NCBI RefSeq assembly: GCF_963860125.1
Contig: NZ_CAWLFA010000001.1
Span: 248,001-312,000, forward strand
Source of the DNA: Picosynechococcus sp. PCC 7002
Lineage (GTDB): Bacteria; Cyanobacteriota; Cyanobacteriia; Cyanobacteriales; MRBY01
DNA: 64,000 nucleotides
Direction of reading: 5' to 3'
Shown: positions 33,010 to 42,713 of the stretch, piece after piece
Layout of the letters: every line of letters starts with the position of its first letter
How positions within the stretch are numbered: position 1 is the first letter of the stretch
Position numbers and translations under genes: made by a program
The notes under the pieces: model-generated
What the model saw: the letters and a program-made list of their open reading frames with translations, nothing else
Told to the model about the DNA's origin: nothing
Databases searched by the model: none

Positions 33010-33846
33010 ATGGAATCTCTTGCTTGGCAAGCCGTTAAAGCTTACGAAGATATTTTGTATCAAAAGTTAGATGGGATTGCAAAAATCACGATTAATCGTC
33101 CCCACAAGCGCAATGCCTTTCGACCCCAGACAATCTTTGAAATGTATGAGGCCTTCTGCGATGCCCGGGAAGATCAAGACATCGGTGTCATCCTGCTCAC
33201 GGGGGCTGGCCCCCATACGGATGGGAAATATGCGTTCTGCTCTGGTGGCGACCAATCGGTGCGGGGTGAGGGCGGCTATGTCGATCAAGCCGGGGTACCG
33301 CGCCTAAACGTGCTGGATCTGCAGAAACTGATTCGCTCGATGCCCAAGGTGGTGATCGCTTTGGTGGCGGGCTACGCGATCGGCGGCGGCCATGTACTGC
33401 ATCTTCTTTGTGATCTAACGATTGCCGCAGATAATGCAATTTTTGGGCAAACGGGGCCAAAAGTAGGCAGTTTTGACGGTGGATTTGGGGCGAGTTACAT
33501 GGCGCGCATTGTTGGACAAAAAAAAGCCCGGGAAATTTGGTTTCTTTGTCGTCAGTATGATGCCCAGCAAGCGCTGCAAATGGGCCTAGTAAATCAAGTG
33601 GTTCCCATCGCCCAGCTAGAGGCTGAGGGGGTGCAGTGGGCCAGGGAAGTGTTGAGTAAAAGCCCCATTGCGATTCGCTGCCTCAAGGCGGCGCTGAATG
33701 CTGATTGTGACGGGCAAGCGGGCCTCCAGGAGCTAGCGGGGAATGCCACTATGCTTTATTACATGACAGAAGAGGGCAGAGAAGGGAAGCAGGCTTTTTT
33801 GGAAAAGCGATCGCCAAATTTCCGCCAATATCCCTGGTTGCCGTAA
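33010..33846 (+). CDS. menB: 1,4-Dihydroxy-2-naphthoyl-CoA synthase
   Basis: The 278-residue crotonase-fold enzyme closes the naphthoquinone ring from succinylbenzoyl-CoA. In cyanobacteria this pathway makes phylloquinone for photosystem I. Motifs are ITINRPHKRNAFRPQT, the oxyanion loop CSGGDQSVRG, GYAIGGGHVLHLLCDLTIAAD, TGPKVGSFDGGFGA (with the conserved Asp) and the terminal EGKQAFLEKRSPNFRQYPWLP. It is full length. No other men genes are next to it. Confidence 0.95.
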   Translation: MESLAWQAVKAYEDILYQKLDGIAKITINRPHKRNAFRPQTIFEMYEAFCDAREDQDIGVILLTGAGPHTDGKYAFCSGGDQSVRGEGGYVDQAGVPRLNVLDLQKLIRSMPKVVIALVAGYAIGGGHVLHLLCDLTIAADNAIFGQTGPKVGSFDGGFGASYMARIVGQKKAREIWFLCRQYDAQQALQMGLVNQVVPIAQLEAEGVQWAREVLSKSPIAIRCLKAALNADCDGQAGLQELAGNATMLYYMTEEGREGKQAFLEKRSPNFRQYPWLP

Positions 33847-34028
33847 AAAACCCTAGGCGATCGCCCAGGTAAGATGAGGATTCATTACCACTAAAGGATC
33901 CCAATTTGGTAGAGTAGATACCGATATAAAACCGGATAGCTTGTCCCTATTAGATCCCAGACTTTTAAAAAATTAAGTGGAACGGACAAGATTAGTTCCG
34001 CCCTGAGATTGACAAAAAGAGGTTAATC

Positions 34029-34865
34029 ATGAAGTTACGTTCGTTATTAGCAGCCATTCTGGCTCTGTGTATCGGCGTGCTAACTGCTTGTAGTGAAGCG
34101 CCCGATGCTGCGACCGTCGATGTGAAGCAACTAACATACGACGAAATTCTCAATACAGGACTCGCGAACTCCTGCCCCCAAATCGCGAACTTCACCCGGG
34201 GAACAATTCCCATTGCCCCCAATGAAACCATTGAATTCTCTGACCTCTGCTTAGAGCCTCAAACCTATTTCGTTAAGGAAGAGCCCCTCAACAAGCGTCG
34301 TGAAGCTGAATTCATCGAAGGTAAGCCCCTTACCCGCTACACCTCTTCCCTCGAACAAATGACCGGGAAGATCAAAGCCGATAGCGAAGGGCTCCTTACC
34401 CTGGTAGAAGAAGACGGTATCGATTTCCAACCGATTACGGTTCAGTTGCCCGGTGGTGACCAAGTACCTTTCCTCTTCACCATTAAAAATCTAGTGGCCC
34501 AGACCTCTACCCCGTCTGACTCCATCAACACTTCCACTGATTTCATCGGTGAATTCCGGGTTCCCCCCTATCGTGGTGCCGTATTCCTTGATCCCAAGGC
34601 CCGTGGTACTGCTAGCGGTTATGACAACGCTGTCGCTCTACCTTCCCAAGCCGATGAAGAAGAGCTAACCCGCGCCAACATCAAGCAGTATGAATCTCGC
34701 ACTGGTGAAATTTCCCTGCAAATTGCCAAAATCGACGAGAAAACTGGTGAAATTGCCGGCACCTTTGAAAGCGAGCAAACTTCATCCACTGACATGGGTG
34801 CAGAAGATCCCGAAGAAGTCCGAATTCGCGGTATTTTCTATGCACGTCTAAAGACGGCTGCTTAA
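34029..34865 (+). CDS. psbO: Photosystem II manganese-stabilising protein
   Basis: The 278-residue lumenal extrinsic subunit stabilises the Mn4Ca cluster. It has an export signal (MKLRSLLAAILALCIGVLTAC) with a lipobox-like LTAC at 18-21, which may be fortuitous or indicate lipid anchoring. The mature protein begins near LTYDEILNTGLANSCPQI. The two conserved cysteines (ANSCPQI and SDLCLEP) form the known disulfide. Typical beta-barrel blocks are GDQVPFLFTIKNLVAQT, GEFRVPPYRGAVFLDPKARG and GIFYARL. A short AGAGGTT precedes the ATG. It ends in a strong terminator. Confidence 0.96.
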   Translation: MKLRSLLAAILALCIGVLTACSEAPDAATVDVKQLTYDEILNTGLANSCPQIANFTRGTIPIAPNETIEFSDLCLEPQTYFVKEEPLNKRREAEFIEGKPLTRYTSSLEQMTGKIKADSEGLLTLVEEDGIDFQPITVQLPGGDQVPFLFTIKNLVAQTSTPSDSINTSTDFIGEFRVPPYRGAVFLDPKARGTASGYDNAVALPSQADEEELTRANIKQYESRTGEISLQIAKIDEKTGEIAGTFESEQTSSTDMGAEDPEEVRIRGIFYARLKTAA

Positions 34866-34893
34866 TTTCAACTTCTCAAACACTGTTCAATCG

Positions 34894-34916
34894 AGGGGCG
34901 GCAATGCCCCTTTTTT
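34894..34916 (+). terminator. Intrinsic terminator of psbO
   Basis: A 6-bp GC-rich stem (34894-34899 with 34906-34911) and a 6-nt loop are followed by a T tract to 34916, about 30 bp past the psbO stop. Confidence 0.88.
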
Positions 34917-35033
34917 GTGGTCTTTTTTCGTTGTGGTTGACTAAATTTTCGTCTACCTCTTTCCCAAACTCTTTTAGAGAAAGCTTCCAAGAAAAAAATC
35001 TAGATTTTGAACTAGTCGTAAAAAAACTGAACA

Positions 35034-35066
35034 TAAAAAAGATCCAGAGTCAGGGAACCCTAGATC
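35034..35066 (-). terminator. Intrinsic terminator of the sigma-factor gene
   Basis: Positions 35041-35050 and 35057-35066 form a 10-bp stem with two G-U pairs and a 6-nt loop. Six T follow on the minus strand (35035-35040). It lies 35 bp past the stop. Confidence 0.82.
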
Positions 35067-35100
35067 ATCGCCTCATCCTCTTGGGATGGCTCATTTATGT

Positions 35101-36297
35101 TTAGGACAATGTGTCCAAGTAATCCCGCATAATATTGCGGCGTTTGGGCTGGCGGAGTTTCTGGAGGGCCTTTGCCTCAATTTGGCGTACTCGTTCCCGC
35201 GAAAGCTCTAGCATTCGGCCAATCTCTGCGAGGGAGTAGGTTTTACCATCGCCTAGACCATAGCGCAGTTGAATGACTTCCCGTTCTCGGTCGGTGAGTT
35301 CTGTCAGTAAGTTATGCAAGTCACGTTGCAGAGACTCCCGCACAAGATTTTCTTCGGGGGAAGCATCTTGGGTTTCTAGGAGATCGCCTAACTCTGTGTC
35401 CCGGTCTTTGCCGACGCGAATTTCGAGGGAGACGGAACGGGGAACCTTTTGTAAGACCTCTCGCACCTGCTCTGGAGTCATTTCCAGGGCCTGGGCTACG
35501 TCGTCTAAGCTGGGAGTACAACCCTGGGTTTGGGAAATTTGCCGTTGTGCTTTTTTGATTTTATTGAGCTTTTCGGTGACGTGAACCGGGAGACGGATGG
35601 TGCGACTTTGGGTGGCGATCGCCCGGGTAATCCCCTGACGAATCCACCAGTAGGCATAGGTCGAGAAGCGATAGCCCTTTGTCGGGTCGAACTTATCCAC
35701 CGCCCGCTCTAAACCGAGGGTTCCTTCTTGGATAAGGTCTAAAAGTTCGAGGCCGCGATTCTGATATTTTTTGGCCACAGAAACCACCAAACGGAGGTTG
35801 GCCTGGATCATGTGCTCTTTTGCCTTGGCCCCAGCCTTGAGGATCGAGTCAAGTTCTTTAACGCTTAAGCCCACTTGCTCAGCCCAACGCTGTTTACCCT
35901 GGCGAATGATATCCCGCAACACGGCTCGCTCTAGGTTCATTTCCTGGGCCCAGCGATTGAGGGAAGGACGGCAACCCAACTCAATGGCTAGGCGGTCATG
36001 GACATTGATACAACTCAAAAATTCTGCCAAAATTTCGTCGCCTGCTTCTGCCCCCTCTTGTCGTTTTTCCAAAAGCTGGATATAATTTTGAACCTTGCGG
36101 GCTTCCGTTAGCTCTTCATCTCTTTCGAGTAACGGTACGCGCCCGATGTCCTGCAGATACAGCCTCACTAAATCTGTGGTCTGACCATTCCGGAGGGTTG
36201 TTTCATCCGGATCAAACACAGCAAGCTCATCGTTGCTAGCGGTTTCGGTTAGGGAGTCAAAGGAACCTTGGCTCTTGGACTGCTTGGCGGTGGTCAT
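35101..36297 (-). CDS. Group 2 RNA polymerase sigma factor
   Basis: The 398-residue sigma-70 protein has region 1.2 (DLVRLYLQDIGRVPLL), region 2 with AKEHMIQANLRLVVSVAKKY, GLELLDLIQEGTLGL and YRFSTYAYWWIRQ, region 3, and region 4 ending YSLAEIGRMLELSRERVRQIE. It lacks the long acidic region 1.1 of a primary sigma, so it is a non-essential group 2 factor (SigB-SigE type); I cannot tell which from sequence alone. Start 36297 has AGGAGA at good spacing. The divergent argZ lies 414 bp away. Confidence 0.93.
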   Translation of the reverse strand: MTTAKQSKSQGSFDSLTETASNDELAVFDPDETTLRNGQTTDLVRLYLQDIGRVPLLERDEELTEARKVQNYIQLLEKRQEGAEAGDEILAEFLSCINVHDRLAIELGCRPSLNRWAQEMNLERAVLRDIIRQGKQRWAEQVGLSVKELDSILKAGAKAKEHMIQANLRLVVSVAKKYQNRGLELLDLIQEGTLGLERAVDKFDPTKGYRFSTYAYWWIRQGITRAIATQSRTIRLPVHVTEKLNKIKKAQRQISQTQGCTPSLDDVAQALEMTPEQVREVLQKVPRSVSLEIRVGKDRDTELGDLLETQDASPEENLVRESLQRDLHNLLTELTDREREVIQLRYGLGDGKTYSLAEIGRMLELSRERVRQIEAKALQKLRQPKRRNIMRDYLDTLS

Positions 36298-36711
36298 AAT
36301 GGCGACTCTCCTGAAAAATATTAGGGGGGTGCTTACCCTTAAATTTCCCTGAATAAAAGTCCTTTTCAAGGTTTTGATATATAAATTAACATCTCGGCCC
36401 TGGCCCAAAGGCGATCGCCGCTACAGTTTTATGTCAAATTTTCATGACAAAATAATCCTTTAAAGGCCAACAAAATCGTCAAATATTGCCAGTATCCAAG
36501 GCGTTTTTGTCAGCATTTACCAATATAAAAACAAGGCGATCGCCCCCAAAGCCTAAAAACTCGAAAAACTTAATTTGCCGTGGTTATAGCGACCCCATAG
36601 AATTAAACTCGCGCCACAGAAAACAGGGTTTTGTACCGTACCGATCAATACAATTCGCCCGCTTTTCCCGTTGCATGATTAGTCCTAAACCATTCAGCTT
36701 TTAAATTGACC
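36298..36711. promoter_or_regulatory. Sigma factor/argZ divergent region with an inverted repeat
   Basis: The 414-bp non-coding region must carry both promoters. It contains a perfect inverted repeat TGTCA-N8-TGACA (36432-36449), flanked by T-rich and A-rich tracts, ~135 bp upstream of the sigma gene start. This size and symmetry suit a dimeric regulator. No other structure was found apart from HIP1 sites. Confidence 0.4.
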
Positions 36712-38823
36712 ATGACCAACCCAACCCGAATTTTGATGTGTGCTCCCGACCATTACGAGGTGGACTATGTCATTAACCCTTGGATGGAAGGAAACGTCCA
36801 CAAATCGTCCCAAGCTCAAGCCATTGAACAGTGGCAGGCCCTACATCAAATCATCAAAGAATATGCCGTTGTTGACCTCGTGCCCCCTGCCCAGGGCTGG
36901 CCAGATATGGTTTTTACGGCCAATGCCGGCCTAGTCTTGGGTCAAAAAGCGATTCTCAGTCGTTTCTATCACCCAGAGCGCCAAGGGGAAGAACCCTACT
37001 TTAAGCAATGGTTTGCGGAAAATGGTTTCCAGGTCTATGAGCTGCCCCAGGATTTGCCCTTTGAAGGGGCAGGGGATGCCCTCTTTGACCGGGATTCTGG
37101 AGCGTTGTGGGCCGGTTATGGTTTTCGCTCTGAACTCGACTCCCACGCCTACATTGCCCAGTGGCTCGATGTGGAAGTTTTATCCCTACGCCTGATCGAT
37201 CCCCGCTTTTATCACCTCGATACTTGCTTCTGTCCCCTCAGCGGCGGCTATCTCCTCTACTATCCCCCTGCCTTTGATACGTACTCCAATGCCCTAATTG
37301 AGCGGCGGATTCCGGCGGAAAAACGTATTGTTGTCCCCGAGCCGGATGCGGTGAACTTTGCCTGCAATGCGGTCAATGTCGATGATGTGATCATCATGAA
37401 TAAAATCAGCCCAGAACTCGAAACGGCGATCGCCACCAAGGGCTTTCAGGTGCGGCAAACGTCCCTCACGGAATTTCTCAAGGCAGGGGGAGCTGCAAAA
37501 TGTTTAACCCTAAAAACCACAGAACCGATTCAAGAAACTGCCCAAGCCAATGCTCCGGTGGATAGTCGGATTATTCACCTCGAAGGGCACCTCCTCGATG
37601 CGGGCATTTTGAACCAAGCCTTGGATTTAATCAATGAACAGGGCGGCAGTGCAAAAGTATTAAATTTCAACCTCGGCATCGAGCGAAAAAATACGTCATC
37701 GGCCAATGTACGGGTATCCGCACCCTCTCCCACCACCATGGAGGACATTATGTCCGCCCTTATTGAAATGGGCGCGATCAGTGCTTCGGCAGAAGATATT
37801 CAGGATGCACACCTAGAAACCGTGAAGCAAATGGGAGTCGCCCCCGATGATTTTTATGTCACGAATATCTATCCCACGGAGGTCAGGATTAAAGGCCAAT
37901 GGGTTAAGGTGACCCACCAACGGATGGACGGGGCGATCGCCATTAGTGAGAGCAACGGCACTATTCATGCCCGCTGTCGTCTGTTGCGGGATCTCCAGGT
38001 GGGAGAAAAAGTTGTTGTGGGCATCGACGGGATTCGCACCAACCATAAAACCACCGCTCGCCCCAGTGCCGAAAAACAAGAATTTAGCTTCATGGGGGCC
38101 GGGGTTTCGAGTGAACGCCGTGTGGAATTGGTCGTTGAGCAAATTGCCTGGGAACTCCATAAAATCCGTGCCCAGGGTGGAAAAGTTGCGGTCACGGCTG
38201 GGCCAGTGGTGATCCATACCGGGGGGGCGCAACATCTCGCCAATTTAATTCGCCAGGGCTATGTCCATACTTTGCTCGGTGGGAATGCGATCGCCGTCCA
38301 CGACATTGAACAATCAATGATGGGTACTTCCCTCGGCGTTGATATGAATAAAGGCGTTCCCGTGCGTGGGGGACACCGTCACCACCTCAAGGTAATTAAT
38401 ACTATTCGTCGCTGTGGCAGTATCGCCAATGCCGTGGCCCAGGGGCTCATTACAAAGGGGGTAATGTATGAATGCGTCCAAAATAATGTGCCCTTCTGTT
38501 TAGCCGGATCTATTCGTGATGATGGCCCTCTCCCCGATACAGAAATGGATCTGATTCGCGCCCAGGAAGAATATGCTCGCTTGCTAGAAGGCACCAATAT
38601 GGTTTTGATGCTTTCGACGATGCTCCATTCCATTGGCGTCGGCAATATGACTCCTGCCGGGGTGAAGATGGTCTGTGTCGATATTAATCCTGCGGTAGTC
38701 ACAAAACTAAGCGATCGCGGCTCGGTAGAATCCGTCGGTGTAGTCACCGATGTGGGGTTATTCCTCAGTCTCCTGACGCGCCAACTGGATCGACTCAACC
38801 AAAAAGCTGCAATTACTGTGTAA
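36712..38823 (+). CDS. argZ: Arginine dihydrolase / LOR-SDH bifunctional enzyme
   Basis: The 703-residue protein has a guanidino-modifying-enzyme domain (~1-270) and a C-terminal LOR/SDH domain (~280-703). It degrades arginine to ornithine with CO2 and two ammonia, and the homologous AgrE also converts ornithine to proline; both are established in other cyanobacteria. Visible motifs are DHYEVDYVINPWM, DMVFTANAGLV, the FYHLDTCFCPL block and AAKCLTLK with Cys264, the position of the known catalytic Cys. The LOR/SDH part has GGAQHLANLIRQGY and TPAGVKMVCVDINP. The ATG at 36712 gives the family length. It supports a cyanophycin/arginine nitrogen cycle. Confidence 0.92.
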   Translation: MTNPTRILMCAPDHYEVDYVINPWMEGNVHKSSQAQAIEQWQALHQIIKEYAVVDLVPPAQGWPDMVFTANAGLVLGQKAILSRFYHPERQGEEPYFKQWFAENGFQVYELPQDLPFEGAGDALFDRDSGALWAGYGFRSELDSHAYIAQWLDVEVLSLRLIDPRFYHLDTCFCPLSGGYLLYYPPAFDTYSNALIERRIPAEKRIVVPEPDAVNFACNAVNVDDVIIMNKISPELETAIATKGFQVRQTSLTEFLKAGGAAKCLTLKTTEPIQETAQANAPVDSRIIHLEGHLLDAGILNQALDLINEQGGSAKVLNFNLGIERKNTSSANVRVSAPSPTTMEDIMSALIEMGAISASAEDIQDAHLETVKQMGVAPDDFYVTNIYPTEVRIKGQWVKVTHQRMDGAIAISESNGTIHARCRLLRDLQVGEKVVVGIDGIRTNHKTTARPSAEKQEFSFMGAGVSSERRVELVVEQIAWELHKIRAQGGKVAVTAGPVVIHTGGAQHLANLIRQGYVHTLLGGNAIAVHDIEQSMMGTSLGVDMNKGVPVRGGHRHHLKVINTIRRCGSIANAVAQGLITKGVMYECVQNNVPFCLAGSIRDDGPLPDTEMDLIRAQEEYARLLEGTNMVLMLSTMLHSIGVGNMTPAGVKMVCVDINPAVVTKLSDRGSVESVGVVTDVGLFLSLLTRQLDRLNQKAAITV

Positions 38824-38850
38824 TTCCCGGAACAGCCTAGGCGATCGCCA

Positions 38851-38884
38851 AAAAACTCCCTCGGAAAGTCTGGGGAGTTTTTTT
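38851..38884 (+). terminator. Intrinsic terminator of argZ
   Basis: AAACTCCC (38853-38860) pairs with GGGAGTTT (38873-38880), followed by T. It ends argZ transcription about 35 bp after the stop. Confidence 0.85.
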
Positions 38885-38910
38885 GTTGCTGCTCCCGAAT
38901 CATGGCAATT

Positions 38911-38939
38911 AAAAAAACCACTAGATACAAAACTAGTGG
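38911..38939 (-). terminator. Intrinsic terminator of the RRM protein gene
   Basis: CCACTAG (38918-38924) pairs perfectly with CTAGTGG (38933-38939), with an 8-nt loop and seven T on the minus strand (38911-38917). It is about 80 bp past the stop. Confidence 0.88.
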
Positions 38940-39021
38940 CCTCACTGAATTTAATTCATGTTGTTTGGAAGCATGGGTCGTTTTTTAGAAATTACATCCC
39001 ATGCCAACGCAGAGGTGATAT

Positions 39022-39276
39022 TTAGCGGCTGTTGGTGCGGGGTCTTGCTTTATTGACCTTCATGTCGCGGCCCATCCAGCTAGCACCATCGAGGGCTTCA
39101 ATCGCCTTATCTTCTTCTTCATCGTTAGACATTTCCACAAAGCCAAAGCCACGCTTTCTTTGGGTTTCACGGTCTACCGGAAGATAAACGCGTTTTACTT
39201 TACCGTAGTCATTAAAGACTTCACGAAGATCGTCTTCTTCTACGGCGTAGTCCAGGTTTCCAACATAAATTGACAT
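39022..39276 (-). CDS. RRM RNA-binding protein (cyanobacterial Rbp type)
   Basis: The 84-residue single-RRM protein has RNP2 as IYVGNLDYAV (residues ~3-12) and RNP1 as RGFGFVEM (~43-50). The short basic C-terminus (KARPRTNSR) lacks a glycine-rich tail, so this is the type without the long Gly domain. Cyanobacterial Rbp proteins bind mRNA; some are cold-induced and some help place thylakoid mRNAs. AAGGAG precedes the ATG. A possible promoter has TTGACA at 39362-39357 and ATACGA 17 nt downstream, which implies a leader of about 60 nt. Confidence 0.93.
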   Translation of the reverse strand: MSIYVGNLDYAVEEDDLREVFNDYGKVKRVYLPVDRETQRKRGFGFVEMSNDEEEDKAIEALDGASWMGRDMKVNKARPRTNSR

Positions 39277-39651
39277 AAAAATTGTCTCCTTAAAGATGAC
39301 TTAATCTGTGCATCGGGGAAGGAGAGTTCGTAGTCGTATCGGGCGGGGAGATTTTCTGTCAATACTGTCGTAACCAAACACAATACCAAACGAGACAAAA
39401 CCGTAACCGAGTACTTTCGAATTCTTTTGATTCCCAACAATACTAGGCTAGCACAGTCAAAAAAATAAACACAAGTTTTGGGGGGCACTTGTTTTGTAGA
39501 ATAAATAAAGTTTTATGAAGCGCTTTCTCCTTTTTTTGATAGCCTGAGCACTTTTACTTAGATAATCGCAGAGTCACCCTTCCTTTAAGCTTTGTTCTGG
39601 GTACCCAGGCTGTTGTTGGCCGCACATTCCGAGGCAAAACGATCCATCAAG
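39277..39651. promoter_or_regulatory. rbp/mgtE divergent intergenic region
   Basis: These 375 bp hold the rbp leader (with TTGACA-N17-ATACGA on the minus strand, 39362-39334) and the mgtE upstream region. I looked for an M-box-like magnesium riboswitch before mgtE and saw no structure I could defend. Confidence 0.4.
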
Positions 39652-41022
39652 ATGACTACATCCGCTAAACATACTGAGCTGCGCCAGTTGGTCCGAAGCC
39701 AATTGTTGCTTTTGCTGGAATCGAATAATTTGCAAGGGGCTAAATCGCTACTTGTGCCCGTACAACCCGTTGACATTGCCGAAGCGATCGAAGATTTACC
39801 AGAATCGATGCAGGTCATTGCTTTCCGCCTGCTTTCTAAAGCGGAGGCCATCGAAGTCTATGAATATCTAGATTCATCGGTGCAGCAGGCCCTCATTCAA
39901 AAATTTAAGCGCCAGGAAGTGCGGGAAGTCGTTGACCAAATGTCCCCCGATGACCGGGTGCGTCTTTTCGATGAATTGCCCGCGAAGGTTGTCCGGCAGC
40001 TCCTGGAGCAGCTCAGCCCCGAGGAGAGACAGGCGACAAATCTTTTGCTTGGTTACGAGGAAGATACCGCTGGCCGGGTAATGACCCCGGAGTATATTTC
40101 CCTCAAAGAAACCTTTACCGTTTCAGAAACCATCGAGCGGATTCGGCAACAGGCCAGCAAATCGGAAATTATCTACTACCTCTATGTCACTAACGCGTCC
40201 CGGCAACTGGTAGGCATTGTCTCCCTACGGGATCTCGTTGTTTCAGAGCCGGATTTACCGTTGTCAGAGATTATGACCAGGGATGTGGTCTCGGTTCACA
40301 CAGATACTGACCAAGAGGAAGTGGCGCGAACGATTCAACGGTATGACCTACTCGCTTTACCTGTGGTGGATCGAGAAGATCGTCTGGTGGGGGTCGTTAC
40401 GGTGGACGATGTAATCGACATTATTGAACGGGAAGCCACGGAAGATATCTATGCGTTGGGGGGGCTGCAAACGGATGGTGATAATTATTTCCAGATGAAT
40501 CTGTGGACGGTGGCCAGGCAGCGGGTTGTGTGGTTGTTTGTGTTGCTGATTACGAATACCTTTACGGGCTGGATTATTAGCTCCCAGCAGTCGCTCTTGG
40601 AACAGGTGGTAATTTTGGCGGCATTTATTCCGCTTTTGACGGGGACTGGGGGAAACGTAGGGGCGCAGTCTTCGACGGTGGTAATTCGGGGTTTGAATAC
40701 GGAAGATTTGAACGATCTGGGGCCAGCGAAGGTAGTCGGACGGGAGGCGATCGCCGGGGCATTATTAGGGGCGATCCTGGGGATTGTGGTGATTGTTTGG
40801 GCCTACTTTCTCCAGGGAAATCTGGCGGTGGCCATTTCGGTGGGGATCAGTTTGGTGGCGATCGCCGTGCTGGCATCGGTGGCTGGCTCCTCGCTACCAT
40901 TTTTGTTTCGATACCTAGGGTTAGACCCGGCCCTAATGTCGGCACCCTTTATTACAACGGCGGTGGACGTGATTGGGGTTTTGATTTACTTTAATATCGC
41001 CCGCATGATGTTGAGGTTATGA
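39652..41022 (+). CDS. mgtE: Magnesium transporter MgtE
   Basis: The 456-residue homodimeric Mg2+ channel has an N-terminal superhelical MgtE_N domain (~1-130; MSPDDRVRLFDELPAKVV), two CBS domains (~135-255; IMTRDVVSVHTDTDQEEVA and GVVTVDDVIDIIEREATED) and five C-terminal membrane helices. The selectivity region is intact: PLLTGTGGNVGAQSSTVVIRGL. CBS and N domains sense intracellular Mg2+ in known homologues. I start at the ATG at 39652; the open frame extends to a TTG at 39592. Cytoplasmic membrane. Confidence 0.93.
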   Translation: MTTSAKHTELRQLVRSQLLLLLESNNLQGAKSLLVPVQPVDIAEAIEDLPESMQVIAFRLLSKAEAIEVYEYLDSSVQQALIQKFKRQEVREVVDQMSPDDRVRLFDELPAKVVRQLLEQLSPEERQATNLLLGYEEDTAGRVMTPEYISLKETFTVSETIERIRQQASKSEIIYYLYVTNASRQLVGIVSLRDLVVSEPDLPLSEIMTRDVVSVHTDTDQEEVARTIQRYDLLALPVVDREDRLVGVVTVDDVIDIIEREATEDIYALGGLQTDGDNYFQMNLWTVARQRVVWLFVLLITNTFTGWIISSQQSLLEQVVILAAFIPLLTGTGGNVGAQSSTVVIRGLNTEDLNDLGPAKVVGREAIAGALLGAILGIVVIVWAYFLQGNLAVAISVGISLVAIAVLASVAGSSLPFLFRYLGLDPALMSAPFITTAVDVIGVLIYFNIARMMLRL

Positions 41023-41058
41023 TAAGGCGAACGCACCCGTGAGGAGGGTCATGTTTTG

Positions 41059-42618
41059 ATGGGGAAAAAGCAGCAATGGTTGGAATTTGCAGAATTGGGT
41101 TTGCTGCTGCTGGTTTTCTTGGCGTGGATCTGGGATGTGATTCAAGGCGACGGTAATTCGACAGCTTCATTAGTCATATTCCTGCTCTGGATCACCCTAG
41201 GGCTAAATTTTTTTAACCGCATTGCCCATCAACGACACCAGCGGCGACAAATCCTGGGCATGGTGCGCAGCCTTGAGCAACGTTTACAAGGTCAGTTTCA
41301 AGGGCAACTGCAACCCCTCACTGAACAAATTCGCCAAGTGAGCCAAATCAATGCCAGCCTGGCCCAAATCGAAACAGATGGAGAAATGCAAACCTATCTG
41401 CGCAGTTTAGAAAAAGCCCTAACCAATGTGGTGCAGTATCTCAATGAAGCTGTCTTGGATGAACGACTCACGAATTTAGAACAGGAATTTTTACGGCAGC
41501 AACCTACCCCAGCCGCAAAATCTCCAGCCATCGCCCAAGCAGTTGCCGATGATCTAAAACCAGAGGCGATCGCCGATCCTTGGGCCACGGAAACACTCCC
41601 CGCTCCAGAACCACCCGCAGCACCGCAACCCAAGCAGCAATGGCAGTTAGTCGCTACTATCCCAGCCCACCGAGATTGTGTGAGTGCTTTAGCCTTTAGT
41701 GCCGATCAAAAATTTCTCGCGAGTGGCAGTTGGGATCATCAGTTGAAACTCTGGCGCGTAGACGATCAAAAGCAAATTTCCCAAGTGACCGCCCACGAAC
41801 AGGGTCTTTTAAATCTAGCATTCATCCCCCCTGTGACCGGAGCCAAGGCGGAGACAGAACAAATAGAAACATTGGCGATCGCCAGTAGTAGTTTTTCACC
41901 GGAAGTTAACCTTTGGCACCTCGATCAAAGCCAAGCGGTGCCCCAACTCACGCTCCAAAAATCCCTGGAGGGACACCAAGGGGCCGTTTATGCCATGGCT
42001 TTGACTGGCCAACAAACACTCATCACCGGGAGTCATGATCAGACCCTGCGCCAGTGGCAACTTCAGGCTGGTAGCGTTTATCAACAAACCCTTGATCTCA
42101 ACGATCAGATTCAGGCGATCGCCCTGGCCCCCCAAGAAAACCTCTTTATCAGCGGTGGCACAGAAGGCATCCTCAAGTTTTGGCGCACCACGGATCATCG
42201 CTTACTCGGTAGTTTAAAAAATGATCCCCCCGCAGCCATTGCGGCGATCGCCATCCGCACCGATGGTAAATTGTTTGCTTCTGCTGGCGAACATGGCCTG
42301 ATCCATCTGTGGCAAGTGGATCTCAATCATCTAGAGGTTTTACCAGAAACTGTGCCTTGCTTCACCCTCGAAGCCCACGAAAAGCCGATTACTCAGCTTC
42401 TCTTTAGTCGTCAAGGTCATTTTCTCCTGAGCAGTAGCGTCGATGGCACGATTAAAATTTGGCAGTTAGGCATCACTGAGCCTTTGACGACGTTAAATTT
42501 CAACACCCCAGACCAAGAAGATCATGTGCGTTTGCTGTCCCTAGCCCTCACTGCCGATGGGCGTACCCTCGCGGCGGGCGGTTCCGATGGCACGATCAAA
42601 ATTTGGCAGCAAGTTTAA
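41059..42618 (+). CDS. Membrane-anchored WD40-repeat protein
   Basis: The 519-residue protein has two N-terminal hydrophobic segments (~8-25 and ~30-45), a coiled-coil/linker region (~50-190) and a WD40 beta-propeller of about seven blades (~195-519). Repeats such as VSALAFSADQKFLASGSWDH, AVYAMALTGQQTLITGSHD and LLSSSVDGTIKIWQL are typical GH...WD units. AGGAGG at 41042-41047 supports the start. It is 36 bp after mgtE, so it may be co-transcribed. It is probably a scaffold for protein interaction; no catalytic domain is seen. Confidence 0.85.
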   Translation: MGKKQQWLEFAELGLLLLVFLAWIWDVIQGDGNSTASLVIFLLWITLGLNFFNRIAHQRHQRRQILGMVRSLEQRLQGQFQGQLQPLTEQIRQVSQINASLAQIETDGEMQTYLRSLEKALTNVVQYLNEAVLDERLTNLEQEFLRQQPTPAAKSPAIAQAVADDLKPEAIADPWATETLPAPEPPAAPQPKQQWQLVATIPAHRDCVSALAFSADQKFLASGSWDHQLKLWRVDDQKQISQVTAHEQGLLNLAFIPPVTGAKAETEQIETLAIASSSFSPEVNLWHLDQSQAVPQLTLQKSLEGHQGAVYAMALTGQQTLITGSHDQTLRQWQLQAGSVYQQTLDLNDQIQAIALAPQENLFISGGTEGILKFWRTTDHRLLGSLKNDPPAAIAAIAIRTDGKLFASAGEHGLIHLWQVDLNHLEVLPETVPCFTLEAHEKPITQLLFSRQGHFLLSSSVDGTIKIWQLGITEPLTTLNFNTPDQEDHVRLLSLALTADGRTLAAGGSDGTIKIWQQV

Positions 42619-42713
42619 TCAGATTTCATTCACCATAGTCAGCCAGGGAAATTATCCACCGTTAAAGATTGATTCCGTGAGAAACAACAGGCTAGGCTAG
42701 ATCCACTGTTTTT

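Noticed and set aside
39480..39651. Possible magnesium riboswitch upstream of mgtE
   Set aside because: No conserved M-box elements or switching hairpins could be recognised.
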